The notes: a model not told the origin generated them from the letters alone. A stretch of 52,694 nt of DNA from Thermoleophilia bacterium (GCA_029865325.1 JAOUHF010000004.1:1-52694), one strand, 5' to 3'. Shown: positions 45,524 through 52,694, counted from the stretch's first letter. Program-made: numbers and translations.

Positions 45524-46513
45524 GTGAAGGCGGTTTGCATACACGAGGACGGAGGACCTGAGGTCCTCAGCTACGAAGACGTCGCAGATCCGGAGCCTGG
45601 CCCGGGCGAAGTCCTCGTCTCGCTGAGAGCCGCCGCACTGAACCATCTGGACGTCTGGGTGCGGAAAGGGCTCCCGTCAGCACCGAAGCCACGCATCCTC
45701 GGGGCCGACGGGGCAGGGGTCGTGGCCGCACTCGGCGACAGGGTCGAGGGTTTCGAGATTGGTGATCGCGTCGTCGTGAATCCCGGGATCGTTCACGACG
45801 GCCGCATCACGGTCATCGGTGAGCACACCGACGGAACGTACTGCGAGCTGAAGGCACTCCCGGCCGGGCAGCTCTACCCACTCGCCGACTCGATGTCCTT
45901 CGAGGAGGGTGCGGCGTTCCCGCTCACGTTCGAGACCGCACACCGCATGCTCGTGACCAAGGCGGCCGTCCGCGAAGGCGAGTGGGTGCTCGTCTGGGGG
46001 ATCGGCGGTGGAGTCGCCTTGGCCGCCTTCGAGATCTGCCGCGCGCTCGGCGCACGCACGATCGTGACGTCCTCGAGCCAGGAGAAACTCGATCGGGCGC
46101 GGGAGCTCGGCGCCGACGTGGCTGTGAGCCATTCGAACGACGATGTCGTGAAGGCCGTCAAGGACGCAACTGGGGGACGTGGTGCTGACGTCGTCGTCGA
46201 GACCGTGGGCGAAGCGACCTGGGAGCGCTCACTCGGAGCAGCCGCGCAGGAAGGGCGCGTGGTCGTCTGCGGCGCGACCTCAGGCCACAGCCCACCGGCA
46301 CGCTTGTATCGGCTCTGGTGGAAGCAGCTCGTGATCTACGGCTCCACGATGGGCATGCCATCTGACTTTGAGGGCGCATACGAGCTCATCCGGGTCGGAC
46401 GCGCGCGCGTACACGTCGACAGCGTGTATCCGCTCGCCGAAGCCGCGAAGGCGCACGAGCGACTCGAGTCGGGCAAGCAGTTCGGCAAGATCGTCCTCGC
46501 CATTCCCGGCTGA
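45524..46513 (+). CDS. MDR-family (quinone oxidoreductase/alcohol dehydrogenase-like) oxidoreductase
   Basis: This 329-residue NAD(P)H-dependent MDR enzyme starts at the GTG at 45524 (VKAVCIHEDGGPEVLSYEDV), with GAGG ten bases upstream. The GroES-like half has ALNHLDVWVRKGLP and GADGAGVVAALGDRVEGF. The Rossmann half has GGGVALAAFEICRALGARTIVTSSS and VVVETVGEATWERSL. The four-cysteine structural zinc lobe is absent, and the catalytic zinc ligands are not complete, so quinone- or enoyl-reductase-type chemistry is likely. The start codon is only 16 bases from the divergent queG start. Confidence 0.9.
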   Translation: MKAVCIHEDGGPEVLSYEDVADPEPGPGEVLVSLRAAALNHLDVWVRKGLPSAPKPRILGADGAGVVAALGDRVEGFEIGDRVVVNPGIVHDGRITVIGEHTDGTYCELKALPAGQLYPLADSMSFEEGAAFPLTFETAHRMLVTKAAVREGEWVLVWGIGGGVALAAFEICRALGARTIVTSSSQEKLDRARELGADVAVSHSNDDVVKAVKDATGGRGADVVVETVGEATWERSLGAAAQEGRVVVCGATSGHSPPARLYRLWWKQLVIYGSTMGMPSDFEGAYELIRVGRARVHVDSVYPLAEAAKAHERLESGKQFGKIVLAIPG

Positions 46514-46520
46514 GCGTCGA

Positions 46521-46535
46521 TTCCGGACTGCGGAA
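46521..46535. terminator. Small inverted repeat between convergent genes
   Basis: TTCCG-GACTG-CGGAA lies between the stops of the MDR gene and the DUF59 gene. A five-base stem without a U-run is weak. It could act as a two-way terminator or be chance. Confidence 0.25.
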
Positions 46536-46544
46536 AGCGGCGAT

Positions 46545-46844
46545 TCAGCCGAAGCCGAGGATGAACTTCGCGTCGTCGGACATGCGGTCGGGCGTCCACG
46601 GAGGATCGAAGGTCAGCTCGGCTTCGGCCTCAGCCACTCCGGGCACGCCGCGAGCTGCGTCGACGATGCCGTCAGCGATCATCGCCCCGGCCGGGCATCC
46701 CATGGACGTCAGGCTGTAGATCACCTTCACCTTCGGGCCGTCGACCTCCACGTCGTACATGAGACCGAGCTCGACGATGTCCATCCCGAGCTCGGGGTCC
46801 TCGACCGTATGCAGCGCCTCCACGACGTCCTCACGCGTGACCAT
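46545..46844 (-). CDS. DUF59/MIP18-family iron-sulfur assembly protein (SufT/PaaD-like)
   Basis: This single-domain protein of 99 residues has TVEDPELGMDIVELGLMYDVEVDG, the DPE motif and hydrophobic core of DUF59. The conserved cysteine is Cys50 in LTSMGCPAGAM, and the C-terminus reads LTFDPPWTPDRMSDDAKFILGFG. These proteins help mature iron-sulfur proteins. The start is four bases after the 2-phosphoglycerate kinase stop, so it may be the fourth gene of that operon. Confidence 0.9.
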   Translation of the reverse strand: MVTREDVVEALHTVEDPELGMDIVELGLMYDVEVDGPKVKVIYSLTSMGCPAGAMIADGIVDAARGVPGVAEAEAELTFDPPWTPDRMSDDAKFILGFG

Positions 46845-46848
46845 GCGC

Positions 46849-47778
46849 CTAGTGTAGAGGCGAGGTCCTCACAGCCGCGACGAGCTGGTCGGCGCGCCGC
46901 AGAACAAGATCGAGAACGTCGCCGATCGCGCCATCAAGCGAGTCGTTGACAATCACCGGTACGTCGTGGCGCCGAGCGCGCTCGATGAGGTAGTCCTGGA
47001 TCTCCCTGATCTGCGGAAGCGAGTCGAGGTACTTCTCGAGCGGCCGAAGTCCTTCGGTCGCCTGGTCCCGCACCCAGAAATGACTTCGGTGCAGGTTCTC
47101 GTCCTCGATCGCCACGATGCACTGGACGACGAACGCCCCCGGATACTCGGTGCCAACCATGCCAGGGACGAGATGGACGCCCTCGAGGACCGTCGACCAG
47201 TGTTCGGTGGCCGCGCGCTCCAGCGCGGCATGTACGCCCACGAGGACGTTCCTCGTCTGATCGAGGAAGCCGAGTATCGCGGCGTCCCCGGACTCCTCCT
47301 CCTCCGCCCGCGTCAGCGCGAGCCGGGCCTCGAAGCTCGAATAGTGCACGGAAGGCATGAAATCCTCCGCAAAGAAGGCCCTCATGGTCTGTCGGATGAA
47401 GTCCGTCGAGGTGACTCGCGTAATTCCGAGCCGGTAAGCAGCCTCCGTTGCGATCGTCGATTTCCCAGTCCCGGTTGCACCGCCCACGAGCAGGAGTAGC
47501 GGCTCCTCGAGGCGCGCCAGCGCATCCAGGCGCCGCAAACGACGAACCATCCTGGCTGCCTCATCGTCTCCGATGACCCCCGCAGCGAGCTCGCCAAGGC
47601 GGTCGATGTCGAGAGAGAGCACTCCGCGATCGGATAGGTCACGATCTGCACGACGTGCTATCAAATAGGCGCGCTCGGGATCGAGACCCGTGACGACGAG
47701 CGCCCGGGCCATCAGCCCCTTCGAGAAGGGAAACTCGTCCCCCAGGGGCAGCGGAATCGTGTACCGGCGTTCGCTCAT
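46849..47778 (-). CDS. 2-phosphoglycerate kinase
   Basis: 2-phosphoglycerate kinase turns 2-phosphoglycerate and ATP into 2,3-diphosphoglycerate, the first step to cyclic 2,3-diphosphoglycerate. The 309-residue chain has an N-terminal ATP-cone-like region (PFSKGLMARALVVTGLDPERAYLIARRADRDL). The P-loop VGGATGTGKSTIATEAAYRLGI (residues 98-119) follows, then VTSTDFIRQTMRAFFA. This whole arrangement is that of the methanogen enzyme (Methanothermus fervidus type). It overlaps the upstream synthetase gene by four bases. Some bacterial relatives are annotated only as ATP-cone kinases, so activity needs testing. Confidence 0.88.
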   Translation of the reverse strand: MSERRYTIPLPLGDEFPFSKGLMARALVVTGLDPERAYLIARRADRDLSDRGVLSLDIDRLGELAAGVIGDDEAARMVRRLRRLDALARLEEPLLLLVGGATGTGKSTIATEAAYRLGITRVTSTDFIRQTMRAFFAEDFMPSVHYSSFEARLALTRAEEEESGDAAILGFLDQTRNVLVGVHAALERAATEHWSTVLEGVHLVPGMVGTEYPGAFVVQCIVAIEDENLHRSHFWVRDQATEGLRPLEKYLDSLPQIREIQDYLIERARRHDVPVIVNDSLDGAIGDVLDLVLRRADQLVAAVRTSPLH

Positions 47779-49031
47779 CTAGCGAATTTGGCCACTTCGA
47801 GGAGCATCTCGTCAAGGTCCGCGTCGTCGGCCACCGGAATGACGTCGTTCGCGGCGAGCGCAACTTCGGCGCCTCGCGCAACCGCCGCCTCTGCCACGAC
47901 GTCCACCGCGGCGGCCTTCAGCTCGATCAAGAAGAGATCGGCGTCAACGTCGAAGAGCTCGCGGCGAAGACGGTCGCGGTCGGCAAGGTTGCCCGAAACG
48001 TGGACGATATGGGCGCCGTGAACATCCGTCAGATGCTCCGCGAGCGCCGCGTGAGCTCTCGCCGGGGCGGTGCAGAAGTACGCGACCGATCGTCCACTGA
48101 TGTCCACGGTCGGTCGCGGCCGCAAGGTCGTTCCGACGATGGCAACTCCGGGACGTACGACACTCGCAACGGCGTTACGAACGTGCTTCCAGCCCGATTC
48201 AGGCTCAGCCATGGTCACGACGACGAGATCCGCGAGCAGAAGGCGATACGTGTTCAGATACCCGGCTGCGACTGCGGGGTCCTGATGGCCGCCGACGACG
48301 ACGAGCGTACGATCAGCAGCGATCGGCGGTATCGCCGCGCCGCTTCCGTCGAACACGACGACATCCGGCGCCAACTGCACCGCGACGGCCGCGCCTGCCG
48401 AGATGTTCGAGCGCGCAACGCCGCCCGCGAGACCTCCCCCACACCGACGACATCCCACCGTCTCGACGCCCGTGAGTGCTGCAGTCTCAAGGTGATCTGA
48501 CGCCGCGTGCCGGCCGGACCGAGAGAGCTCGATGAGAGCGTCGATGGTGGGCGGGACAGTGACGACCTCGGGCTCGGGCGGACCACCCCTCCCCATCGCC
48601 ACGACGACGACTCGCCGCGTCGATGCCACGAGCCGTACGAGATGACCTGTGACAGCCGTCTTCCCAACTCGCTTGCCGGTCCCGACGACCGCGATCGAGG
48701 GGAGCCCGAACGGCAGCCTCTCGGGCGGGTCGAGCCGGAAGTCAGCCCCCACGTACGGAACACCCAGCGCGAGCACGCGACTCGCGAGCGCCAACCGCTC
48801 GATCGGCCCAAGCACCGGCTCATCCGAGAGATCGACGACGACCTCAGGTGCGTACCTCTCGATCGCCGCCTCGACGTCTGTGACCGTCGGGACGCCGTAG
48901 TCGTCTCCCCCTCGAAGCTTCTCCGTACCCCCGACGAGCACCGCGGCGGCGAACTCGTACGGCAGTTCGGCGAGCGCATCACGGACGACGGGCGCGTAGT
49001 GCTCGCCGTCGACGATGGCCAGAGCTCTCAA
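47775..49031 (-). CDS. Cyclic 2,3-diphosphoglycerate synthetase
   Basis: This enzyme closes the intramolecular pyrophosphate of 2,3-diphosphoglycerate with ATP, giving cyclic 2,3-diphosphoglycerate (cDPG). The 418-residue chain has an N-terminal Rossmann-like domain (ALAIVDGEHYAPVVRDALAEL). A P-loop follows in IAVVGTGKRVGKTAVTGHLVRL (residues 117-125 GTGKRVGKT), then VVVVAMGRGGPPEP, a Cys cluster (VGCRRCGGGLAGG) and a dethiobiotin synthetase-like core (DVVVFDGSGAAIPPIAADRTLVVVG). The VDGEHYP-type start and the GTGKRVGKT loop match the archaeal synthetase. It overlaps both neighbours by ATGA. Confidence 0.87.
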   Translation of the reverse strand: MRALAIVDGEHYAPVVRDALAELPYEFAAAVLVGGTEKLRGGDDYGVPTVTDVEAAIERYAPEVVVDLSDEPVLGPIERLALASRVLALGVPYVGADFRLDPPERLPFGLPSIAVVGTGKRVGKTAVTGHLVRLVASTRRVVVVAMGRGGPPEPEVVTVPPTIDALIELSRSGRHAASDHLETAALTGVETVGCRRCGGGLAGGVARSNISAGAAVAVQLAPDVVVFDGSGAAIPPIAADRTLVVVGGHQDPAVAAGYLNTYRLLLADLVVVTMAEPESGWKHVRNAVASVVRPGVAIVGTTLRPRPTVDISGRSVAYFCTAPARAHAALAEHLTDVHGAHIVHVSGNLADRDRLRRELFDVDADLFLIELKAAAVDVVAEAAVARGAEVALAANDVIPVADDADLDEMLLEVAKFAR

Positions 49032-49834
49032 GTGCGCGACGTGACCTCGTCCTCGATCATGCCGGTGAACTTGGCGTACTCGAGCGTGTCGAGCGAGAAC
49101 GAGACCAGCTGAACCTGACCGTGGAACGGGTGCCGCCTCCAGATGTCCACCTTTCCGTCCACGATCTCGATGACGTTGTAACAGGGCCTCGTGTTACCCC
49201 GAAGCCGGAGCGAGGAGACGGTTCCCGCATTCACGACAAAGAGATCCTCGAGCCGCCACACGTACGGCACGTGCTTGTGGCCCGAAAGGACGAGCCGGAC
49301 CCCGGCTCGTTGAAGGCACTCGATGGCATCGCCTGCGTCGTAGACGACATTCCGCTCCCGCCCAGTACCCGGCACAGGCAAGAGGTGGTGGTGGAGCACG
49401 AAGATCTTCAGATCCGCGGGCTCTGCGCCGAACTGCTCTTCGATCCAGCGATACCGGCCTCGCCCGATCTGGCCGTGATCGAGATCGGGCTCGCTCGAAT
49501 CCACTGCAACGATCGCCACGCCCCGCTTGCGAAGCACCGAGTTCCGCTCCCCGAACATCTCCTCGAAGTGGACATACCCGACGTTGCGCGAATCGTGGTT
49601 ACCGGGAACGACGACGACCGAATCGCAGTCGATGCGGTCCATGTACTCGCGCGCGGTCAGATACTCGTGACGGAAGCCGAACGTCGTCAGGTCTCCCGAG
49701 CAAACGACCATGTCGGGCTGCAGCTCGTTGATCTCACTGATCGCCCGCTCCAGCAGGCTCGCCTCAAAGTACTGCTCTCCGCAGTGCAGGTCGGAGAGCT
49801 GCGCAATTCGGAAAACGTCGCCGGTCGAAGCCAT
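49028..49834 (-). CDS. Calcineurin-like metallophosphoesterase
   Basis: This 268-residue binuclear metallophosphoesterase has every core motif: DLHCG (Asp15, His17), SGDLT (Asp48), PGNHDSR (residues 77-83), FVLHHHLLP (His148-150) and SGHKH (185-188). It is close in layout to class III cyclic-nucleotide phosphodiesterases (CpdA type). It is the first gene of the operon and overlaps the cDPG synthetase gene by four bases, so its substrate may be cDPG or a related phosphoglycerate. That assignment is inference from context. A general cAMP or phosphodiester role is the alternative. Confidence 0.9.
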   Translation of the reverse strand: MASTGDVFRIAQLSDLHCGEQYFEASLLERAISEINELQPDMVVCSGDLTTFGFRHEYLTAREYMDRIDCDSVVVVPGNHDSRNVGYVHFEEMFGERNSVLRKRGVAIVAVDSSEPDLDHGQIGRGRYRWIEEQFGAEPADLKIFVLHHHLLPVPGTGRERNVVYDAGDAIECLQRAGVRLVLSGHKHVPYVWRLEDLFVVNAGTVSSLRLRGNTRPCYNVIEIVDGKVDIWRRHPFHGQVQLVSFSLDTLEYAKFTGMIEDEVTSRT

Positions 49835-49851
49835 GCGGACAGTCTACGACG

Positions 49852-49867
49852 CGGACGGGGACGTCCG
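49852..49867. promoter_or_regulatory. Perfect inverted repeat CGGACG-GGGA-CGTCCG in a divergent promoter region
   Basis: The 47-base gap between the metallophosphoesterase (minus) and the nuclease-like gene (plus) contains a perfect six-base inverted repeat. It is well placed to bind a dimeric regulator acting on both directions. No protein is assigned. GC-rich context makes chance occurrence possible. Confidence 0.35.
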
Positions 49868-49881
49868 AGGTCACTGCTACT

Positions 49882-50259
49882 GTGGCGCAGGTGCGGGTCG
49901 AAAGTCCCGTTTTCCAGGCATATTGTGGAAAGGACCCTCCGCGATTCGCAAATCGCGTGGAGGTTGAGTGCGCCAAGATCCTCGACTACTACGCAGTGCC
50001 CTGGGACTACGAGCCGCACTCCTTCGTTCTGCAGCGCGACGAGAACGGGCGGGTGGTGAGCGCGTTCACACCAGACTTCTACCTCCCCGAGCAAGACCTC
50101 TTCATCGAAGTGACGGTGATGAAGCAGTCGTTGGTCACGCGGAAGAACAGAAAGCTCCGCGAAGTGCACCGCTTGTATCCACACGTCAAGGTCAAGCTCT
50201 TCTACCGGCGCGACATCGAGCGCCTCGCGCAGCGGTACCGTCTGCGCCTAGCGTCGTAG
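49882..50259 (+). CDS. Small nuclease-like (PD-(D/E)XK-type) conserved protein
   Basis: This 125-residue protein has VECAKILDYYAVPWDYEPHSFVL, then AFTPDFYLPEQDLFIEVTVMKQSLVTRKNRKLREVHRLYPHVKVKLFYRRDIERL. The PDFYLP...FIEV(T)..K series resembles the PD-(D/E)XK nuclease core (Asp, Glu, Lys), as in TnsA- or Vsr-like folds. The start codon is a GTG (49882; 49891 is possible). A strong imperfect hairpin (CCTCCGCGATT/AATCGCGTGGAGG, 49936-49963) falls inside the coding region. It is three bases upstream of the hpt gene and presumably co-transcribed. Confidence 0.75.
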   Translation: MAQVRVESPVFQAYCGKDPPRFANRVEVECAKILDYYAVPWDYEPHSFVLQRDENGRVVSAFTPDFYLPEQDLFIEVTVMKQSLVTRKNRKLREVHRLYPHVKVKLFYRRDIERLAQRYRLRLAS

Positions 50260-50262
50260 TCG

Positions 50263-50838
50263 GTGGCGTCAGCGCATCGACCTGAGATCGGCGAGGTCGG
50301 AGTCGTGTACCTCACGCGCGCGCAGATCGCGGCGCGCGTTGTCGAGCTCGGCGTCGAGATCGCACGGGATTACGAGGCGCTCAATCCGATTCTCATCGCG
50401 CCGCTGAAATCGAGCGTCGTGTTTCTCGCGGATCTCACGCGAGAGCTTCGGATTCCGCACACGCTCGATCTCATCGAGCTCGCTCCGTACACCGGTGGGC
50501 AGGATGGCGCCGTGCGCCTTCTGAAGGACGTCGACGCGCCTCTCGAGGATCGCCACGTGCTCATCGTCGAGGACGTCGTCGATACAGGATTGACCCTCCA
50601 CTTCCTGTGCAAGACACTCGGACTCCGAAATCCCGCGAGTCTCGCGGCCGTGACACTTCTCGATAGGCCATACCGCCGACTCGTGGACGACATTCCGCTC
50701 GAGTACGCCGGCTTCACCGTTCCGGACGAACTCTTTGCAGGCTACGGGCTAGGACTCGACGAGCGCTGGCGGGCATTCCCTGACCTCCACATCGTGGTCC
50801 CCGTGGCTCTTCCGCGGGACGTAATAGAAGCCGCGTAG
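50263..50838 (+). CDS. hpt: Hypoxanthine phosphoribosyltransferase
   Basis: This 191-residue purine-salvage enzyme starts at a GTG. The PRPP-binding motif is HVLIVEDVVDTGLTLHFLC, preceded by ILIAPLKSSVVFLADLTREL and the flexible-loop region. The C-terminal part has TVPDELFAGYGLGLDERWRAFPDL, the usual hypoxanthine-guanine type close (VGYGLDxxxxxRxLP). It has the GYGLGLDERWRAFPDL variant. It would convert hypoxanthine and guanine to nucleotides. It converges on the M23 peptidase gene with a nine-base gap. Confidence 0.92.
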   Translation: MASAHRPEIGEVGVVYLTRAQIAARVVELGVEIARDYEALNPILIAPLKSSVVFLADLTRELRIPHTLDLIELAPYTGGQDGAVRLLKDVDAPLEDRHVLIVEDVVDTGLTLHFLCKTLGLRNPASLAAVTLLDRPYRRLVDDIPLEYAGFTVPDELFAGYGLGLDERWRAFPDLHIVVPVALPRDVIEAA

Positions 50839-50847
50839 AGCGCCCGA

Positions 50848-52032
50848 TCAGAGATACAGGAGCGGATCGACCGCGACACCGTTGACACGCACCTCGAAGT
50901 GGAGGTGCGGCCCCGAGGAGTTGCCAGTGGAACCGACGAGCGAGACGGTCTCGCCCTGGCTCACCTGCTGACCGACGCCGACCAGAATCGACGACGCGTG
51001 AGCGTATGCAGTCGCGAGCCCGTTGCCGTGGTCCACGACTACGAGGTTCCCGTAGCCACCGAGCCATCCTGAATGAATGACCGTGCCGGCCGCCGCCGCC
51101 CGAATCGGTGTTCCGGACGACGCCGCGATGTCGATCCCTTCGTGCATGCGCCCCCAGCGCAGGCCGAACCCGCTCACGACAACGCCGTCCACCGGCCAGA
51201 TAAACCCTGCCGCCGATGGTGCTCCCGTCCCGCTCGAACCGGCCTCGGCCTGAGAACTGCGAATCGCGGCTGCGAGAGCAGCGCTCTGCGCCGCAAGAGC
51301 ACCGACCTCGGCCAGATACTCCTCGCGTGACTCGCGCGAGCTAGCCACGGCGCTCTGCTTGAGCTGGCGCGCGGCAAAGAGCGTGTCACGGTTCGCCGCC
51401 AGTCGATCGCGCACCGAGCGGGCCTCGTCCGTACGCGCGGAGATCACAGAAACGGTCGCCGCCGTGAGCCGCCGCGTGCTGGCGGTGGCGTGTCGCTCGG
51501 CAGCCGCTCGCTGCTTCGCCGACTCGACTTGGCGCGCGATGCGCTGGTCCTGGGCGCCGATCCGACTGAGGAATTCGACGTTGTCGATCACGTCGTCGAA
51601 GCTCGAGGCCGAGACGAGGAAGGACAGCACGTCGGGCGGCTCGTCGATGTAGATGGCTCGCACGCGCGATTCGAGGATGGTGACGACGCGCTCGTACTCG
51701 GCCTGAAGTCGCTCGAGGCGTCGCGTCTGCTTCTCGAGCAACAAGGTGAGCTGCGCGAGGCGATCCTGCTCCGTTGCGAGCTCCGCTTCAAGGATTCCGA
51801 GGCTGGACTGGGCGCCGTCTACAGCGTCCTGCGCCGCGCCAAGCTCCAAGACGACGGCCGAGAGCTGCGACGTGAGAACCCCCTCCTGTTGCTTCGAGGC
51901 GTCGATCTCGGCCTGAAGCGCGGCGATACGAGCATCGACCGCAGCCTTCTGATCCTCGATGTCGTCCCCTGCGGCAGGCGCGGCGAAGACGAGCGCGAGC
52001 CCGACGACGAGGAGCCACCGTCGTCCCATCAC
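50848..52032 (-). CDS. Secreted M23 peptidase with long coiled coil (EnvC/PcsB type)
   Basis: This is a 394-residue protein with a signal peptide (RRWLLVVGLALVFAAPAAGD) and a coiled-coil region of about 220 residues. Its heptads include AALQAEIDASKQQEGVLTSQL and RLAQLTLLLEKQTRRLERLQ, with the PcsB-like AIYIDEPPDVLSFLVSASSFDDVIDN. A C-terminal LytM/M23 domain follows (GRMHEGIDIAASSGTPIRAAAAG, GNLVVVDHGNGLATAYAHAS, GPHLHFEVRVNG). The zinc ligands of HxxxD and HxH are intact, so it should be catalytic rather than an inactive activator. It may act with the divisome in cell separation. Confidence 0.93.
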   Translation of the reverse strand: MMGRRWLLVVGLALVFAAPAAGDDIEDQKAAVDARIAALQAEIDASKQQEGVLTSQLSAVVLELGAAQDAVDGAQSSLGILEAELATEQDRLAQLTLLLEKQTRRLERLQAEYERVVTILESRVRAIYIDEPPDVLSFLVSASSFDDVIDNVEFLSRIGAQDQRIARQVESAKQRAAAERHATASTRRLTAATVSVISARTDEARSVRDRLAANRDTLFAARQLKQSAVASSRESREEYLAEVGALAAQSAALAAAIRSSQAEAGSSGTGAPSAAGFIWPVDGVVVSGFGLRWGRMHEGIDIAASSGTPIRAAAAGTVIHSGWLGGYGNLVVVDHGNGLATAYAHASSILVGVGQQVSQGETVSLVGSTGNSSGPHLHFEVRVNGVAVDPLLYL

Positions 52033-52385
52033 CTTAGGTTCGCCGACTCATCGGACGTCCCTCTCTTTGGGGGCGTCGCTGCATGCTGTCCGCGAGCGTC
52101 GCGATCGAGCTTCTGCAACGCCGTTGCCGCCTCGCGGCGAAGCGGGCCGACCTCCTCCCGATAGTCCTGGTCAGTGATCGTGCCCGTGCGGTGATCGAAC
52201 TCGAGCTCCTTGAGAGCAGAGAGCGCTCTGTCGCGTTCCTCGAGCAGCTCGAGTCGACGCCGTTCGTCCTCGTCGAGCTCGTCGAGCTCGTCGGTCTCGG
52301 GATCGGGCTCGCTGAGGAATGGCAGGGCGACGACGACAACACAAGCGACGGCGAGTGCCGCCGCGAGCAGCAACGCGATCGTCAA
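52029..52385 (-). CDS. CcmI-like cytochrome c biogenesis membrane protein
   Basis: This 118-residue protein has one N-terminal membrane helix (MTIALLLAAALAVACVVVVALPFL), an acidic stretch (EPDPETDELDELDEDERRRLELLEERDRA) and ALKELEFDHRTGTITDQDYREEVGPLRREAA. The last block is the cytoplasmic motif seen in CcmI/CycH N-terminal modules. It lies between ccmF and the M23 gene and overlaps both by four bases. It may be a truncated CcmI lacking the TPR part. Role inferred from motif and neighbourhood. Confidence 0.7.
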   Translation of the reverse strand: MTIALLLAAALAVACVVVVALPFLSEPDPETDELDELDEDERRRLELLEERDRALSALKELEFDHRTGTITDQDYREEVGPLRREAATALQKLDRDARGQHAATPPKRGTSDESANLR

Positions 52386-52694
52386 CGCGCTGCCGCAAGT
52401 CCGGCTTCACTCGACCGCGCGACGAGCCTTCGCTGCTCACGCCGGTCGGGCCAGAGTGTGATGAGAGACCCAAGGAGGAAGACCAGCCCGGCGAGCCAGA
52501 TCAAGTTGACGAGCGGCTTGACGAACACGCGGAAGTACACGCTCCCGTCGGGGTCGATCTGCTCTGCGATGACGAAGAGATCCTCGCCGGTGAGCTTGTC
52601 GCTCCGGATCCCGACTTCGTTCGACACCTGCTGCTCGATGGTGTATGCGTTCTTCCCGGCCTCGAGCGTGCCCAGCTCCTTGTCTCCGCGCTGA
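52382..52694 (-). CDS. ccmF: CcmF, cytochrome c heme lyase subunit (3' end)
   Basis: Only the C-terminal 104 codons are in the window; the gene continues past base 52694. The frame reads QRGDKELGTLEAGKNAYTIEQQ, SNEVGIRSDKLTGEDLFVIAEQ and VYFRVFVKPLVNLIWLAGLVFLLGSLITLWPDRR. The last is the final membrane helix and WPD close typical of CcmF. The periplasmic GEDLFVIAEQIDPDGSVYFRVFVKPLVNLIW segment also fits. CcmF attaches heme to apocytochrome c. The track's 81-residue ORF is a part of this frame. The operon runs ccmF, CcmI-like, M23. Confidence 0.88.
   Translation of the reverse strand, partial: QRGDKELGTLEAGKNAYTIEQQVSNEVGIRSDKLTGEDLFVIAEQIDPDGSVYFRVFVKPLVNLIWLAGLVFLLGSLITLWPDRREQRRLVARSSEAGLAAAR

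Overview
The window is 52.7 kb of GC-rich bacterial DNA, densely coding, with no tRNA, rRNA, CRISPR array or recognisable insertion sequence. Four things point to an actinobacterium: a division/cell-wall (dcw) cluster that lacks ftsA, a MurE with the meso-diaminopimelate motif DNPR, a fused PafB-PafC WYL regulator, and strong G/C preference at third codon positions. The cyclic 2,3-diphosphoglycerate genes and the general gene content fit a deep branch such as Thermoleophilia/Gaiellales or Rubrobacteria. That placement is inference from gene content, not a phylogeny.

Layout. Bases 1-555 hold the 3' end of rlmN and a VOC-family gene. Bases 598-4858 (minus) are a glycine cleavage operon, gcvT-gcvH-gcvPA-gcvPB. 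Bases 4991-19856 (minus) are a complete dcw cluster read right to left: mraZ-rsmH-ftsL-ftsI-murE-murF-mraY-murD-ftsW-murG-murC-murB-ftsQ-ftsZ. mraZ is preceded by four GTGG boxes at 10-base spacing, the expected MraZ operator. ftsI carries a one-base frameshift. ftsW and murG overlap by 158 bases. A PfkB kinase lies upstream of mraZ. Divergent from it are an ECF sigma factor and an O6-alkylguanine-DNA alkyltransferase that overlap by ATGA.

Bases 21841-30033 (minus) carry queA-tgt-yajC-secDF, a phasin-like protein, a UbiB-family kinase and a response regulator with a degenerate receiver. Bases 30061-33294 hold a coiled-coil protein and an operon for a secreted protein, a PhoB-type regulator and a membrane histidine kinase, with a PHO-box-like triple repeat upstream. 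Bases 33401-37324 hold fatty-acid or hydroxyacyl-CoA genes (hydroxyacyl-CoA dehydrogenase, thiolase), a 37-residue membrane peptide, a probable relic of an adenylate cyclase/hydrolase gene, and an aldehyde dehydrogenase. Bases 37335-41046 hold two zinc-ribbon proteins, a DUF5763-like protein and pafBC. Bases 41152-43874 encode three exported proteins of unknown role, one an NlpC/P60-like peptidase. They converge on a soluble histidine kinase coupled to queG. An MDR oxidoreductase and a DUF59 protein follow.

The most notable system is at 46849-49834: a tightly coupled operon of a calcineurin-like metallophosphoesterase, cyclic 2,3-diphosphoglycerate synthetase and 2-phosphoglycerate kinase. 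The last two are the enzymes that make the methanogen thermoprotectant cyclic 2,3-diphosphoglycerate. I propose the phosphoesterase as a candidate hydrolase for that compound. The window ends with a nuclease-like protein, hpt, an M23 peptidase with coiled coil, and two cytochrome c maturation genes (CcmI-like and the 3' end of ccmF).

Three copies of a roughly 75-base palindromic repeat sit in intergenic DNA near 4911, 16325 and 38924. No stretch of more than 300 bases lacks a gene or gene relic. The largest spacers (16295-16474, 34262-34507, 35678-35896) are described under their features.
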